Below, in pieces: positions 1 through 11,960 of a stretch of DNA of 64,000 nucleotides. How positions within the stretch are numbered: the stretch's first letter is position 1; every line of letters starts with the position of its first letter. The DNA comes from Aphrocallistes beatrix (Eukaryota; Porifera; Hexactinellida; Sceptrulophora; Aphrocallistidae): NCBI GenBank assembly GCA_963281255.1, contig OY725488.1:2331986-2395985 (forward strand), in the 5' to 3' direction. Under the pieces are notes generated by a model. That model saw nothing but the letters and a program-made list of their open reading frames with translations. It had not been told where the DNA came from and ran no database searches. The position numbers were made by a program, and so were the translations under genes.

Positions 1-129
1 AGGACAGACGTATTTAGAGATGTTATCTTCCTTATAATAAACCAATGTGACCCCAGACGACCGAAGGAAGCCTCCGGCGGACACAAAGTGTCCGCCAGCC
101 GCGTAGCGCAAGCAAGCGAAGTGCGATTG
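1..129 (+). mobile_element. Helitron-like non-autonomous repeat, 3' portion
   Basis: This is the right part of a repeat found at least eight more times in the window (for example 60365-60495 and 37135-37262). It contains the near-perfect hairpin GCGGACACAAAGTGTCCGC, then GC-rich alternating AGCGCAAGCAAGCG sequence, and stops at a TTG followed by T. The copy continues off the left edge. No protein is encoded; the apparent reading frame across it is not a gene. Confidence 0.8.
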
Positions 130-130
130 T

Positions 131-169
131 ATACATCAGTTGAGTTTTAATAACAAGGATGTAGCGCAC
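131..169 (-). mobile_element. Isolated 5' tip of the Helitron-like repeat, reversed
   Basis: Read on the minus strand this is TCCTTGTTATTAAAACTC, which matches the 5' tip TCCTTACTATTAAAACTCG seen at 448, 34132 and 59441. It directly follows the 3' end of the copy at 1-129, so two copies or fragments abut in opposite orientation. Confidence 0.6.
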
Positions 170-447
170 GTTTTTGACAGTTCTATAGGAAGGTACATCG
201 TTTCCAAGTGTGGTTACCATATCCTCGCGGATTTCCTTAGGCGACAAGCCCTGTATATACAAATAACGGATTAATGAACAATCCCCCATTTTATCTATTT
301 TCTCAGAAACTAAAACCTACTAACTAAATATAATAGATACAAATATTCAAACAATAACTTTAAAATTGTCATATTAAATAAGAATATACTCGTAGTCATC
401 TTTAAAACTTTTCAATTAAGACTTAATGTAATTCGATATCACCTACA

Positions 448-763
448 TCCTTACTATTAAAACTCGATTAATGTATAGTGTGTGTGTGTGTGTGTATGTA
501 TATTAATTAATACATCTCAGAAACTTTCATTAAAAAATGATGACTCATCACCCTGTTATGACGTCATCATTAAGCATCAAGAATTGTAAAATTTTATGCA
601 TACTCGAGTGATTTCGGTTACAACATCTTGGACTCCCAAAGGGCGCCTCCGGTTGACACAAAGTGCCGCCAGCCACGCAAGCGAAGCGAGCTTCTACTTT
701 ATAATTAATCAATGTGAACTTACGCACTAAAAGGGTGCCTCATAAGGACACGAAGTGCACTTG
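448..763 (+). mobile_element. Internally deleted Helitron-like repeat
   Basis: It begins TCCTTACTATTAAAACTCG after an A, continues into a TG/TA microsatellite (about 478-500), then the family body (ATGATGACTCATCA, then GACGTCATCATT), and ends at GTGCACTTG followed by T. A|TC...G|T boundaries fit Helitron insertion between A and T. Much of the usual 500-bp body is missing. Confidence 0.7.
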
Positions 764-1342
764 TTTAACATATTTTTAGACTAAGTGTATTATAAAAAAC
801 TCGATAAATCTGATTTAGCACATACTACTAAGATAGCACACATACCAGTGACCAGTCAAATGATGGATTGACCTGCATTTGGGGGATAAAACCAGCGGAC
901 CTGCAAAGTGACCAAAAAACAGCATTTCATTCAGACTAGTGATTTGGCTCATCATGACCAGCGACCAATCATGACAAGAAAAAAATTTGAGTCATTTTTC
1001 TCTCTAAAAAAACTAGAATTTGACCTCATTGGCTAGCAGAAGTAAACTAGGATGGTTTAGCAAAAATCATATTTGAAAAATTGGCAATTGTGAATTTGCA
1101 ATACCTGTAATACAAATTCTATGAAAAAGTGCCAAGGGTTGTATCTACAGTACCGCTTCCTCCGGCCCTGCATTTAGATATACCATGATTGTACTAATCA
1201 AAAGATTAGAAGCATAATATTTAGGTTTGATAGTCTAGTAAAATATGATACGATTGAATTTTACTATTTATCATACTGCTGATAGATATAAAACCTGCAA
1301 GGACGTACATATCAGTTCTCGACAAAATAAAAATATTGTGTT
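764..1342. other. Unassigned AT-rich sequence
   Basis: I see no convincing gene, terminal inverted repeat or tandem repeat here. The text around 850-990 is rich in GACCAG/TGACCA motifs but not in a regular array. Confidence 0.5.
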
Positions 1343-1350
1343 GGCTATCT

Positions 1351-2758
1351 CAGTGCTTCTCAACCGGGGTTCCGCCAAAGTGATTTTAGGGTTCCCTGAA
1401 ACTCGGGGGTCCCATGGGGATTTCGTGACTTGGAAATCTTTCCATTTAGTAGGTTGTCGATACCTATTCTGACAGAAAAATTAGAGCTTCTTGAACTAAA
1501 CATAAGCTGGTTCAAAACTTGTCCATTTGCATTAGTTATATACGTGTATACCAATTGTATTCATAAGCTACATTTGTATTGAAAATTATTAGCACATTGA
1601 TTCAATGTATTGATTGTAATCTGTTATTATTTTATGACAGTAAAGCCATAAATTATAATAAGAATTCTGACTTAAGGGAGGGAGTCCGAATACTCGCAAC
1701 ATGACAATCCTCATAAAATCTGCTACCTTATTATTCCTTTTATTAAGCGAGGTATTTAACTATTTATTAACTATTGTCATTTAAACAATATAATGTGTCA
1801 TCACACATTAGTCAGTCCCAATGTGAAATGGTGCACTACGCCTCTCAAAAATTCCAACCTGAGACGATCTGCATGCTTCTCACTAGATTCCTCAGGGCCT
1901 TTTCGTTATCCTGCACCGTATTGCGTTTAGTCGAGTTATCACCAGCAATGTATTTTCCTGCTTTACTTCTACAAGTCCTTGCTTCCTCTTCAAAGCTGAA
2001 ATATATGCGAATTGTCGGTGTTTCGAGTTGTCGTGTTGCGAATTGTCGGATTCCCCTTGAGTGATTACATCTATGATGTTTAGATATTTGTTACCAGTTT
2101 GTCAAAATATCACTGCAGAACATAATTTTAATCCGTTAACGGAAAATTCGTTGCAGGGAGATTCGTCACGGGAATCAAAGTTGTATGTATACAATGTGTA
2201 AGAAGTTGGTGCTTTTAGGTGTGGGAATATGATGAGGGGCCAAATGGCCGAATGCATTTGAAAGGAGGAATGGAGCTCGAAACCAGATATCAAAAACCTT
2301 TTTTGAGGTGGAGAATTAAAGTAGTCACGTGATATCATGGCCATTTAGGCGAATGATAATGGAATCATGGGATCTTGCACCTCAGTCATAGCTTATGTGC
2401 AAGCTTATACTGTCTGTAAATGTCTTGATTTTAGCCGCTATGACTCGAAATCAACCGAAAATGGAAATACACTGGATGCAGCTTAAATGCTTATTTAGGC
2501 ATTAAATAAGATAGCGACGAATTTTCTTTGCGACGAATTTTCCGGGGATAAATTTTCCGTCATTCTTTTAATCAGCTTAATCAGTTTACATGTCTTTAGA
2601 TTTTAAGAATCTTAAATGCAATTCAGCCTTTTTGATTTTATATTCTTTAGTTATATATGTTAGTGCAATTTGTACTAATAGATAACAAAAAAAGGGTTCC
2701 TCAAAACGTTTATAATTTTGAAAGGGTTCCGTGCTACAAAAAAGTTTGAGAAGCACTG
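1351..2758. mobile_element. Non-autonomous hAT element with perfect 8-bp TSD
   Basis: The left end CAGTGCTTCTCAACC and the right end GTTTGAGAAGCACTG are inverted repeats of the hAT type. The flanks carry an exact 8-bp duplication GGCTATCT (1343-1350 and 2759-2766). The 1.4-kb interior shows no transposase motif on either strand, and its few open frames are short and composition-driven. It is therefore called a deletion derivative or an unrelated filler carried between hAT ends. Confidence 0.9.
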
Positions 2759-2766
2759 GGCTATCT

Positions 2767-3216
2767 AACGACCACTTTACTTTTTCTGTTGGCTAATAGC
2801 CACCAAGCTCAAAATACGAAATATAAATAAACCAGTACTTCAATAAAATTTGGTGGATTAGCTATGGAATTTGATGGCTCATCGTTAAATTTTGGCTGCT
2901 CACGCCACCAAACCATCAGATTTGTCGGACACATATATATTTAAAATTAATGACAAGAGGTGGTAGAATAGGATCAGCATTTGAACACTCCATAGGTTTG
3001 GATTTATGAGATATGTCCGATTCATATTTATGGGTCTATCTTAATTCACTAAATGAGGAATTCGACCGATTAATTCAAGTCGATTGTGGCATAGTCAGAC
3101 ATCGACATATCTAGCTTGAATTTCCAGGATTGCTTCTTTAAATAAGCATCCAAAATCTGGAGCAGAGCTCTTCGATTGGTTGAAAAAAGTGAAATTCATT
3201 TCACTCTAGACTCTGC
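2767..3216. other. Unassigned sequence between transposons
   Basis: AT-rich with no recognised gene. The text around 2780-2900 has repeated gccacca/ggtggatt motifs without clear periodicity. Confidence 0.5.
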
Positions 3217-3220
3217 TTAA

Positions 3221-4751
3221 GGATACCGCCCTCGGAAAATCAAATGATTTAGGTTACAGCATACAATGAAAGTAGAGCAATAAGAGATGTTAAGCGTGGG
3301 CAGGTATCTCCGTCTAGAAATACTTGAATATTCCTAACCGTTTTTGATTCTCAATTCTAGTTTTTGAGATACAGTGTCTCAAAGTCTGTTTTTTTCGTTA
3401 ATCACTAGCACATCTTAATAGTAGAAATCCGAAAATGAGTTATCAAAAATGAACAAAAGCATTCACAGGTATTTAATCGCATTTATACAGATGATTTAGG
3501 TATATCCGAACCAAATATTTGCGTAAAATAGCAAAAGTACACTGAAAATCCACAAATTTCCTTGAGGCCCTTAACTCCGAATATTTTGAAATAATTGTGA
3601 ATAATAATTCATATTCCTAACACTACGAAGTATAATCCATCAGTTTAGAATGAATAAAGAGCTTCCAAAAATTATATTAGGAAATTGTAACGAAGGTCTA
3701 CGACCTTTAGTTTCCAAGTTAGGATTTTCGAAAAATGCTACGTCATCATATGACAAAAATCTAAAACTTAACATTCCATTGGATGTAGTACAATTATTAT
3801 CAAAGAATCATATATGTACCCTCGTAAAATGTATATTAGGAAGTGAGAACTGAGAATTTGGGATTATATTTACAGAGATAGAGAGGTATCTCTTTTTGGA
3901 CTGTTAAAGGACGTTTTTGAGCGAATATGGGAGTCCCAAGGCCAGAAATTTCAAAATATTTATCAAAAGTTCACCAGTTTTCTGTATACATTATTAACGA
4001 CAATTTTATTCATTATTTAGCATAATAGCCACATTTGGAAACATTTTTCATGATTTGATTCGGCTTTATTTAATATATTCAAAGTTCTCCATAGAATTTG
4101 TCTTACAATAAAGTCAATGTTCGAGAAATTTTTTTATTCTTTTGACAAAGGAATGTTTAGTAACCTATATATTTTCGCATATCCTTTCATTAAGATTATA
4201 ATAGATTATACATCTTCAATAGTTTTTAAGATATGACATCGGTCTCTTTTGGGACTATAGAGAGATATTATGCCCGAACTTACCTCTAATAACCGATATC
4301 TCACGAACAAATTCTTTTTTGAAACGATAAGAATTTTATTTCTGATCCAATGATCGCTAAATATCTGATATCAAACAGGCGATTTCCCGAGCATCATATA
4401 GATGAACTCCCTTATAGAGCTATTTTGATTGGATTTTATTTGGGCTTTCTTCTAAATATTTGTGTTTTATAATTACCAATGGGACCAAAACACTTTTGGG
4501 GTCCATATCATTAAAAAATATCAAATAAGTAAGAAACAAATTGATGAATGCGTTAATAACCTCCAATAATTTTTCAATTTAGTAACGCTGAACTTTAGGG
4601 GGTTAACTCATAAAAATCAAAATAAATACCGTCCAACTAGCACTATCAGATGGTAGACTGCTCAGTAATTCAATGGAATTAACAATAAAAAATTCCCGGG
4701 TTTTTTTCACGTCAGGCTTTTTTCACGACAAGTTTTTCGAGGGCGGTATCT
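3221..4751. mobile_element. TTAA-duplicating element (family T), copy T1
   Basis: The left end GGATACCGCCCTCGGAAAA and the right end TTTTTCGAGGGCGGTATCT are inverted repeats; TTAA flanks both ends (3217-3220 and 4752-4755). The interior shares long stretches with the copies at 5925-10040, 27102-29148 and 47516-56048. No transposase was found. The superfamily is open: TTAA duplication is known for piggyBac and Kolobok. Confidence 0.85.
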
Positions 4752-4755
4752 TTAA

Positions 4756-5132
4756 TGGGACAACATTGGTCCCAAGGTAATTTGGTCATATTTAGCAGAG
4801 AATTTAATCAACCGAAAAAATGTCAGTGTATAAAATCGAGAACTTCAAACGTATACTCCTAGAATACGCGGAGGCAAAATATATACGTACACAAGTAGTA
4901 CTGAGGCAACACGTATCTTACGTACTATGTACAAGTATGTAAGTACATAGTACAGTACCAATAAATTAAGTAAGGTAAAAGCATCAAAGGTAGTCTCCTG
5001 CTTCTTGCTTGCCAGATTATTGAATACTATCACTACACATACATCCAAAAAACATTAACTGGGTCAGTTACTCCCTGTTCTAAAAGGTAAAGGTGTAGTT
5101 TTTGAACGCAATGTCTGGCAACTCCATATTTG
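4756..5132. other. Unassigned sequence with GTAC-rich stretch
   Basis: About 4880-4955 is dense in GTAC and TACGTA words (imperfect short palindromes). No gene or element boundary is supported. Confidence 0.4.
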
Positions 5133-5357
5133 TCATTGGCTGAATAAGATAAGGATATTATCATCAACGTCAATATCCTCTGGGAGTTCATCTACGGTTG
5201 TATTTTCTTCCTCATCATTGGTGATTAGTCTGTTAAATTCAGTGATCAATGCAACACCACGTTCAGCGAGATCATTTACTACTTTAATTTGTTTTACTAT
5301 TCTCATAGAACAACAAAAATCAATATCATACTCCCAAATCTTTGAGTCCTTACTTTA
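5133..5357 (-). pseudogene. Protein C-terminus fragment of unknown family
   Basis: A minus-strand frame of about 74 residues ends in a stop at 5133-5135. It reads IWEYDIDFCCSMRIV..., then NDLAERGVALITEFN and a very acidic tail with NDEEENTTVDELPEDIDVDD. The regular charge pattern and acidic tail look like real protein rather than chance translation. Upstream the frame meets a stop near 5360, with no start codon of the right kind, so it is a remnant or a 3' exon. I recall tails resembling 'NDxAERGVxLI' in multi-copy arthropod proteins of transposon character but cannot name the family. No inverted repeats that bound it were found. Confidence 0.35.
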
Positions 5358-5365
5358 GGCCAAGC

Positions 5366-5920
5366 GACTGAATTTCTAGTGATCATCAAAAACACTTTGT
5401 GTTATATGTAACAAAATCATACAATCATTGCTTTTTGGATGCCGCAAGGATCTACAAATGCTCTCCTGGTTAGGTGTTCCTCTGTAGTGATATTTGTTAC
5501 AACATGAACCATCCTCTCCTTAGTGTCCCGTGTGGTGTGTTGGTCAAAGTAAGCTAGAATACCTAATTCCTGAATCAGTATCATCATCAAATATGCTGTT
5601 CAAAATTGACTGATTAAACTGCAAGTGGCATAAATTAAAATTTGGAACAGAGATTTTTGTGCCAATTTAAGATGTCATGATCACCTTTTAAATTTATTAA
5701 TTTGCAGAAAGCCAATTTGATAAAAAGCAAAAACCTCCGGAAGTATAGTAGTTGTTTAACAAATCTGTATGAGTTCTCTCGGGTAATTAGATAGATCAAA
5801 ATATAAATGGTGGGCTCATAAGTTCTGTGACAAACTCCATTAGGTATAAAATTTCTTATACTCAAACAATTTTAGTTATTATTGTTTTTAGATTTTGTAA
5901 ATTGAATATTTTCAATGATT
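5366..5920. other. Unassigned AT-rich sequence
   Basis: No gene or repeat boundary seen between the coding-like fragment at 5133-5357 and the TTAA site at 5921. Confidence 0.5.
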
Positions 5921-6235
5921 TTAAGGATACCGCACTCGAAAAACTTTGCCTGGGGCAAAAAAAAAACTTTTTATTGTTAATTTCATTGTATTACTGAGCG
6001 GTCTACCATCTGATAGTACTAGTTGGACGGTATTTATTTTGATTTTTATGAGTTAACCCCCTAAAGTTTTGCGTTACTAGTTTTTGACGCGTTAGCCAAT
6101 TAGTTCTTAACTTATTTGATAATTTTTTAATGATATGGACCTAAACATTGTTTTGGCACCTTTGGAGATTATATAACATAAAGATTTAGAAGAATGGACA
6201 AATAAAATCCAAACAAAATAGCTCTATAAGCAAGG

Positions 6236-6480
6236 TTGAGTCAAATCAATTTGATTTGAAAAAAACTTCATTTTTTGATTTGATTTGATTGAGTTGGTTA
6301 ATAAAAAATGATTGAGTTGATTGATCTGAATGTTGTCATTGAATAAAATAAAATGATCTGAATTATCTGAAATTTCATTTAAATTAATTGAATTGAATTG
6401 AATTGAATTGATTTGATTTGAACTGAATATAATTGATTCGAGTTATCTGAATTGATTTTTATTTGAATGACCGTATATAC
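6236..6480. repeat. GAATT/TTGATT low-complexity tandem repeat
   Basis: Degenerate pentamer and hexamer repeats of the type GAATTGAATT and GATTTGATTT. A second block lies at about 6650-6800. Both lie inside T2 and have no coding meaning. Confidence 0.8.
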
Positions 6481-6649
6481 TCGAAATAGTTTCCGGCCCT
6501 CGAACCATCCCCCTCCAAAAAGAAGGTTCTAAATTTCTTGGTTCACTCGTGCGGTTATATTTATCGAAAGCTCTCTTGCATATGTATTGTGAAACATTTA
6601 TTTTTCTTCAGGGGCTAAATGCTAAATGGGGCTAAAAATTATCTACGGT

Positions 6650-6800
6650 ATCTGAATTGAATTAAATTGAATTGATTTGAATTGAATTGAATTGAGTCGA
6701 ATTGATTGATTTGAATTGAATTGAATAATTAAAATGAATGAGCTGAACGATTTGAATAAGCGCAAATGATTGAATTGATTGATCTGGTGTGTTTTATGTA
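6650..6800. repeat. Second GAATT/TTGAATGA low-complexity block
   Basis: Same degenerate repeat as at 6236-6480, separated by about 170 bp of ordinary sequence. Confidence 0.7.
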
Positions 6801-7359
6801 AATGATCAGATGCAATATTACAAAAAAATAATTCAAATCATTGAGTTTGACACAACCTTGTCTATAAGGGAACTCATTTAATAAATGCTCGGAAAATCGC
6901 CTGTTTGATATCAGATATTTAGCGATCACTGGATCAGAAATAAAATTCTGGGGCCTTATTCACTAAACTTCTTAACTCAAGTTTTGCTTAACTTTAAGCA
7001 AAAACTGAGTATTTGCTTAAACTTAAGCAAAACTTAAGATTGTTTAAGTTGGTATTCACTAAGCAAAAGTTCAAAATCTAAAATCTAAGTATTTGCTTAA
7101 CTTTAATCAAAAACTAAGTATTTGCTATAACTTTAAGCAAAAACTAAGTATTTGCTTAAACTTAAGTAAATATTTAGTTTTTAACTTAAGTCATGTCTGG
7201 GGTTGACTTAACTCTTAAAATCTTGCAAATCGTGTTTCGGTCTATAAATTAGTATAAAAGCTTGTTGGTAGTTTGATTTATTTCTTTTGTATGAATCATT
7301 GACGCGCTAGGGGTGTTTTGTCAGTTCTATCATTGTGGTATTATTAATTAATTAATTAA

Positions 7360-7477
7360 CCCTTGAAAGCACTTGGGATTTTTCTATTTATAGTAGTAAC
7401 CCCAAACTTGTATGGCTTCCCCATTGAAAATGGCTTAAACCAGAAATAACGCAACACATTCCTGTGGCAAGCGTGGG
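7360..7477. mobile_element. piggyBac-like MITE
   Basis: TTAA|CCCTTGAAAGC...GCAAGCGTGGG|TTAA, 118 bp. The sister Harbinger copy (around 21340, read on the minus strand) has an uninterrupted ggtattaaaatgaaa at the same place, so the TTAA duplication is supported by an empty site. The inverted repeat is short and imperfect beyond CCC. Confidence 0.7.
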
Positions 7478-7730
7478 TTAAAATGAAAGTTGGCGAATAA
7501 CTGCTAGAATACTATTAGTATACAAATGTTTTCAAAGAGTGATTGAGATGCGTAAAGAATCTAATTGTCTAAATATATTCATGACGTATTAAAATGATCT
7601 AAATGGAAGTTGGTAAATAACTGCTAGAATATTATTAGTATACAAATGTTTGGATAATTCAAAAGTATTAAATTCTTGACATTTTTTTAAAGCAAGCAAA
7701 TTCTTAGTTGTTTCTCAAATTAAGCAAATA

Positions 7731-8342
7731 CAGGTATCCCTCGTGGTTCGCGGGGGTTACGTTCTTGAGAATTGCCGCGAATGGCAAAATCGCGAACGGC
7801 AAGACATTAGTTCAATGAGAATCGTTGGGTACGTTCCTAGATTATAAAAACGACGCTAGATACAGTTTGCTAAATACGTTATTGATTTAATAGTAATACT
7901 GATACAAACACTGGCATAATACTGATACAAACACTGGCACAAGTGAAATGGTGGTAATAAATGAAGTGATAAATGAAATATATAGATCCCCTAGTAGCAA
8001 ACCTAAGTACCATACCTAATTATAATGTCTAGCCTTTCAATCACCAACAAACTTCCTTTTATGCATGATATAATTATTAGGTAGAAAATTATAAGTATAC
8101 GTAGAAACAATAAAGTCTAGTATTAGTATAGAACAATAGAAACAGTAAATGCTATTGCCAGGATAATATGTAGATATGTGTAAGGTTATGGACTTATGGT
8201 AGCCCATGAAACTACTGAAGAGAGTAACGAAAATCGCGAATAGTCGAGGGAACGAGTCGCGAATAGCAAAACAAGACTCAAAAAAATTTCGCGAATAGTC
8301 GAAACCGCGAATGGCAAACCCGCGAACGGTGAGGGCTGCCTG
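7731..8342. mobile_element. pogo/Tigger-like MITE
   Basis: The left end CAGGTATCCCTCGTGGTTCG and the right end GAACGGTGAGGGCTGCCTG are imperfect inverted repeats flanked by TA (7729-7730 and 8343-8344). Both ends are rich in CGCGAATGGC and CGCGAATAG words. About 612 bp, with no transposase domain. Confidence 0.8.
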
Positions 8343-10044
8343 TACTTGGATTTTGCTTAAAGTTAAGCAAATACTTAGTTTTTGCTTAAAGTTAAGCAAA
8401 TACTAAGTTTTCGCTTAGAGTTAAGCAAATACTTAGTTTTGCTTAAAGTTAAGCAAATACTTAGTTTTTGCTTAAGTAATGCTTAAGTTTTAAGTTAAGC
8501 AAAACTTAAGTTTCGTTAGTGAATAAGGCCCCTGATCGTTTCAAAAAATTTTTCTGATCCGACAATTTATCCATGATATATCGCATACTATAGGTAAAGT
8601 TCGGGCATAATATCTCCTCTCTATGGTCCCGAAAGAGGCCGATGTCATCCTTAAAAACTATCCAAGATATATAATCTAATATAATCTTTAATGAAAGGAT
8701 ATATGCGAAAATATATAGGTTCCTCAAACATTCCTTTGTCAAAAAATAAACGTTTCTCGACTTATCATTGACTTGATTATAATACAAATTCTATGGAGAA
8801 CTTTGAATATATTAGAAAATACCGAATCTAATCATGAAAAATGTATCCAAATGTGGCTCGTATGCTAAATAATGAATACAATTGTCGTTAGTAATGTATA
8901 CAGAAAAAATGGAGTACTTTTAAAAAATATTTTGAAAGTTCTGGGCTTGGACCTCGCAGATTCGGTCAAAAACCCCCCATTTAGGGTCCAAAAAGAGATA
9001 TCTCTATATCTGTAAATATAAGCCCGAATTCTTAGTTCTCACTTCTTAATATACTTTTTGAGAGGGTACATATATGATTCATTGATAATAATTGCACTAC
9101 ATCCTATGGAATGTAAGTTTTAGATTTTTGTCATAAATGATGACATAGCATTTTTCGAAAATCCCAACTAAAAGTCGTAGACTTTCGCTCTAACTTCATA
9201 GTATACTTTTTGGAAGCTCTTTATTCATTCTAAACTGATAGATTAATCTTCGTAGTGAGAGGAATATGCATTATTATTCACAATTATCTCAAAATATTCG
9301 GGGTTAGGGCCCTCAAGGAAATTTGTTGATTTTCAGGGTACTCTTGCTATTTTGTGTAAATATTAAGTTCGAATATACCTAAATCATCAGTATAAATGCG
9401 AGTAAATGTCTGTGAATGCTTTTGTTCATTTTTAATAACTCATTTTACATTGTTCTTAACATCTAAACTTAAAATCTCTATATCTTGGGACTTAAAATTT
9501 CAAAAATTTCAAAATTGACTGTCTTTGCAGAATTTTAAGTCAAAATTGGTTTGAGATAGAGATTTGAAAATTTCAAGAGTTGTTCCAAATCATTAGGCGA
9601 TGAACTTAGGACCACTTTCTTATAACTTGGTGATTTTATTCCTGATTTCCCAAAAAACAGACATTTTTGACGGTTTTTGGCCCTTTATTTGGACACCGAT
9701 AAAATTTACAATTTTTGTCATTTTAACTTTATTCTGGTCGTATGAAGTTGCAAATATGGTAGACTATCTATGATTCGATTTTGGAAGCATTTGTTTCCTT
9801 GGTATGTCCTAAACAATTCCTTGAGTGGCCGGATTTCCACCATTAAGATGTGCTAGTGATATACGGAAAAAACAGACTTTGAGACACTGTATCTCAAAAA
9901 CTAGAAATGAGAATCAAAAACGGTTTGGAATGTGTTAGTATTTTTTGACGGAGATACCTGCCCATGCTTAACATCTCTTATAGCTCTACTTTAATCGTAA
10001 TGCTGTAAGCCAAATCATATGGTTTTTATTGGCGGTATCTTTAA

Positions 10045-10911
10045 AAGATATTTCGAGTCTAAGACCTGGAGCTGTATTTTGAATGGTGATTTTTATGTGG
10101 AAACGATGTGCCCTATTACGCAGCTAAAATTGAGAATCAGGGCCCACTGTTTTTAAAATGATCATTCAGGGTCTTCAAATTCTAGGATAAATTGGCTCTC
10201 ACATTTTCTTCGAATATTCTAAATTTGTAGAAATATAAGATGTTAGATCAGTACATATTGATAACCATTAGGATCAGATTTTTGGTGAGGTGAAGAAAAG
10301 TGCAATTTTGGGCGATTTTGCAAAATGTACCTAATTTGATCTCTTGAAATAACAACTTTCTCTCGTTTCTGATAGGGATTCAATGGGTTTATGAAATATT
10401 TCCATAGTGAATGAAAGGTATCTGGTGCTAAATCGTCATAGAACATTGATTATGAAGACAATTTTTCAGATGCAGTGACCTTGATTCCCGAATTTCGCAG
10501 CGTTCCAGAACACATTTTTCCCCATAAAACTCACCTTACAAATACAGTCTCAGGCCTTAGACTCGAAAAATCTTTTACAATCATTGAAAATATCCGAATT
10601 ACAATCTTTAAAGACCATAATAACAAAGATTGTTTGAGTATGACATTTTATACCTAACGAAGCTTGAATCAGAACTTATCAGCCACTCTGTAAAGCTTAG
10701 GATGAGAGGGAGGCAACGAATCAATAGATTTTGATGACTTAAAAAAGATTTCTCAATTTTTAACGAATTCTGCAAACTTTTATCAGAATCTGATATTATA
10801 AGTTCATCCCAGGTATGCCCTAAATATCAAGTCCCGCTAATTTCTAGTAATGTTACTTTTCTTTGTTTCAAACTTTATTTAGATTTGTAATTTACTTTCG
10901 AAAAGTAAGTA
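10045..10911. other. Unassigned AT-rich sequence
   Basis: Short open frames occur on both strands but show no motif, and no inverted ends were found. Confidence 0.5.
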
Positions 10912-11095
10912 CAGGCATGGTCGCTTATTATGAACCCGCTTAATATGAACATTCGTTTATTATGAACTAACCTCCTGGTCCCAATTTCATTTTTAGATAG
11001 GATTTGTATTGAATCAAGTTCGCTTAATATGAAGTATCTCTATTATGAACATATTTTTTGGTCCCCTGGTGGTTCACAATAAGCAACCCTGACTG
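10912..11095. mobile_element. pogo/Tigger-like MITE (184 bp)
   Basis: The ends CAGGCATGGTCGCTTATTATG and GTTCACAATAAGCAACCCTGACTG are imperfect inverted repeats, flanked by TA on both sides. The interior repeats the word TTATTATGAAC or AATATGAAC several times, as is common at Tigger ends. Confidence 0.75.
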
Positions 11096-11200
11096 TATTA
11101 TCATTGATCAAACTCCGGTTATTCAACATACTATATTTAATCTAATGAAAAGCTTGAATTGCAATACGCTAGCTTTATCGTAGAAATAAAAATAACTTAC

Positions 11201-11445
11201 AGCTATTAATATTAAAATGTCCTCTTTGGATATCAAGTTATCTTGATCATTAAACAAAATTCGAAAAAGAATTAACCCAATCTTTTCTTCCTCTACAGCA
11301 CGCGATTCTCTCGTAGGAATATTTGGTAATGGCCGAATAGGGAAAACATCACGAACCATATCTGAACATGGTTCTGAAATGACCTCTTTTTTTCCTTGAT
11401 GCATCGATTTATATTCGTCATCGCCAATGTCAAGTGCTATCATTT
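11201..11445 (-). CDS. Probable internal exon of a host gene, function unknown
   Basis: On the minus strand a pyrimidine-rich acceptor TTTGTTTTTCTTTCAG precedes 11445, and a near-consensus donor AGCT|GTAAGT follows 11201. Between them one frame stays open for about 81 codons, starting with the residues MIALDIGDDEYKSMHQ and including FPIRPLPNIPTRESRAVEEE and LILFRILFNDQDNLISKED. The mix of acidic, basic and proline residues looks like ordinary protein. I do not recognise the family. The length (245 bp) is not a multiple of three, so neighbouring exons must be in a compatible phase. None was identified in the flanking transposon-rich DNA, so introns here may be long. This is the only non-transposon coding candidate in the window. 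Confidence 0.5.
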
Positions 11446-11960
11446 CTGAAAGAAAAACAAATTCAACATTAGTTTAGCACAAAATTCCCGAAATTAAAAT
11501 GTATATTATTAGTCACACGGATGGATATTATTTTGATTTCTTTACAACTAAAGCATGCGATAACAAACTTTCAATAATTGTGCCGAGGATCCCTTGTTTT
11601 TCCTCAGATTGTCCAATATATATTATATATAAACCAAGATTAACTAACTCAAGATATAAAAATAACTAAGTCCATATTTTTCATAATTTATGCACAGGAT
11701 CAAGGAAGAAAAAAATTAAATTTTATTAATACTGCTAATTTACATCAACAACCTGTATACGGTTGTATCGTCAAGTGATTTTATTTAGAAAGTGAAGATT
11801 TGTATATTGTTTAGAAAAGCTGTTTTAATTTCTTCATCATTTTTTGCAAAGGTATCAAAATTTTCCCCCATGTGACGATTTTATCCCTAAATCCCCATTT
11901 GGGCCTTTAAGGAGAAGATAATGAAAGTATAAAGTTTAATAAGTCCTCCTTTCGCTTTTT
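11446..11960. other. Unassigned sequence, possible intron
   Basis: AT-rich sequence upstream (minus strand) of the exon at 11201-11445. No repeat or gene recognised. Confidence 0.4.

Larger units (their letters stand above)
6951..8531. mobile_element. Non-autonomous PIF/Harbinger element, family A
   Basis: Inverted ends GGGCCTTATTCACTAA and TTAGTGAATAAGGCCC, with a 3-bp duplication CTG on both sides. The related T copy near 48478 has the undisturbed sequence aaattctgatcg, which proves the insertion and the CTG duplication. Subterminal arrays of AAGTTAAGCAAATACTTAG flank the interior. The interior contains about 1.5 units of the 120-bp satellite found in the larger family member at 18348-21594, so this is a deletion derivative of it in the opposite orientation. 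Confidence 0.9.
5925..10040. mobile_element. TTAA-duplicating element (family T), copy T2, with nested insertions
   Basis: Ends are GGATACCGCACTCGAAAAA and ATTGGCGGTATCT, flanked by TTAA (5921-5924 and 10041-10044). A Harbinger element (6951-8531) sits inside. Removing it leaves about 2.5 kb with no recognisable transposase. This copy is the best reference in the window for the internal order of the family, and it lets the mixed copies at 47.5-56 kb be resolved. Confidence 0.85.

Noticed and set aside
8037..8399. A 120-codon minus-strand open frame
   Set aside because: It runs across the end of a pogo-like MITE and into the subterminal repeats of the surrounding Harbinger, so it follows no gene boundary; its translation is low complexity.
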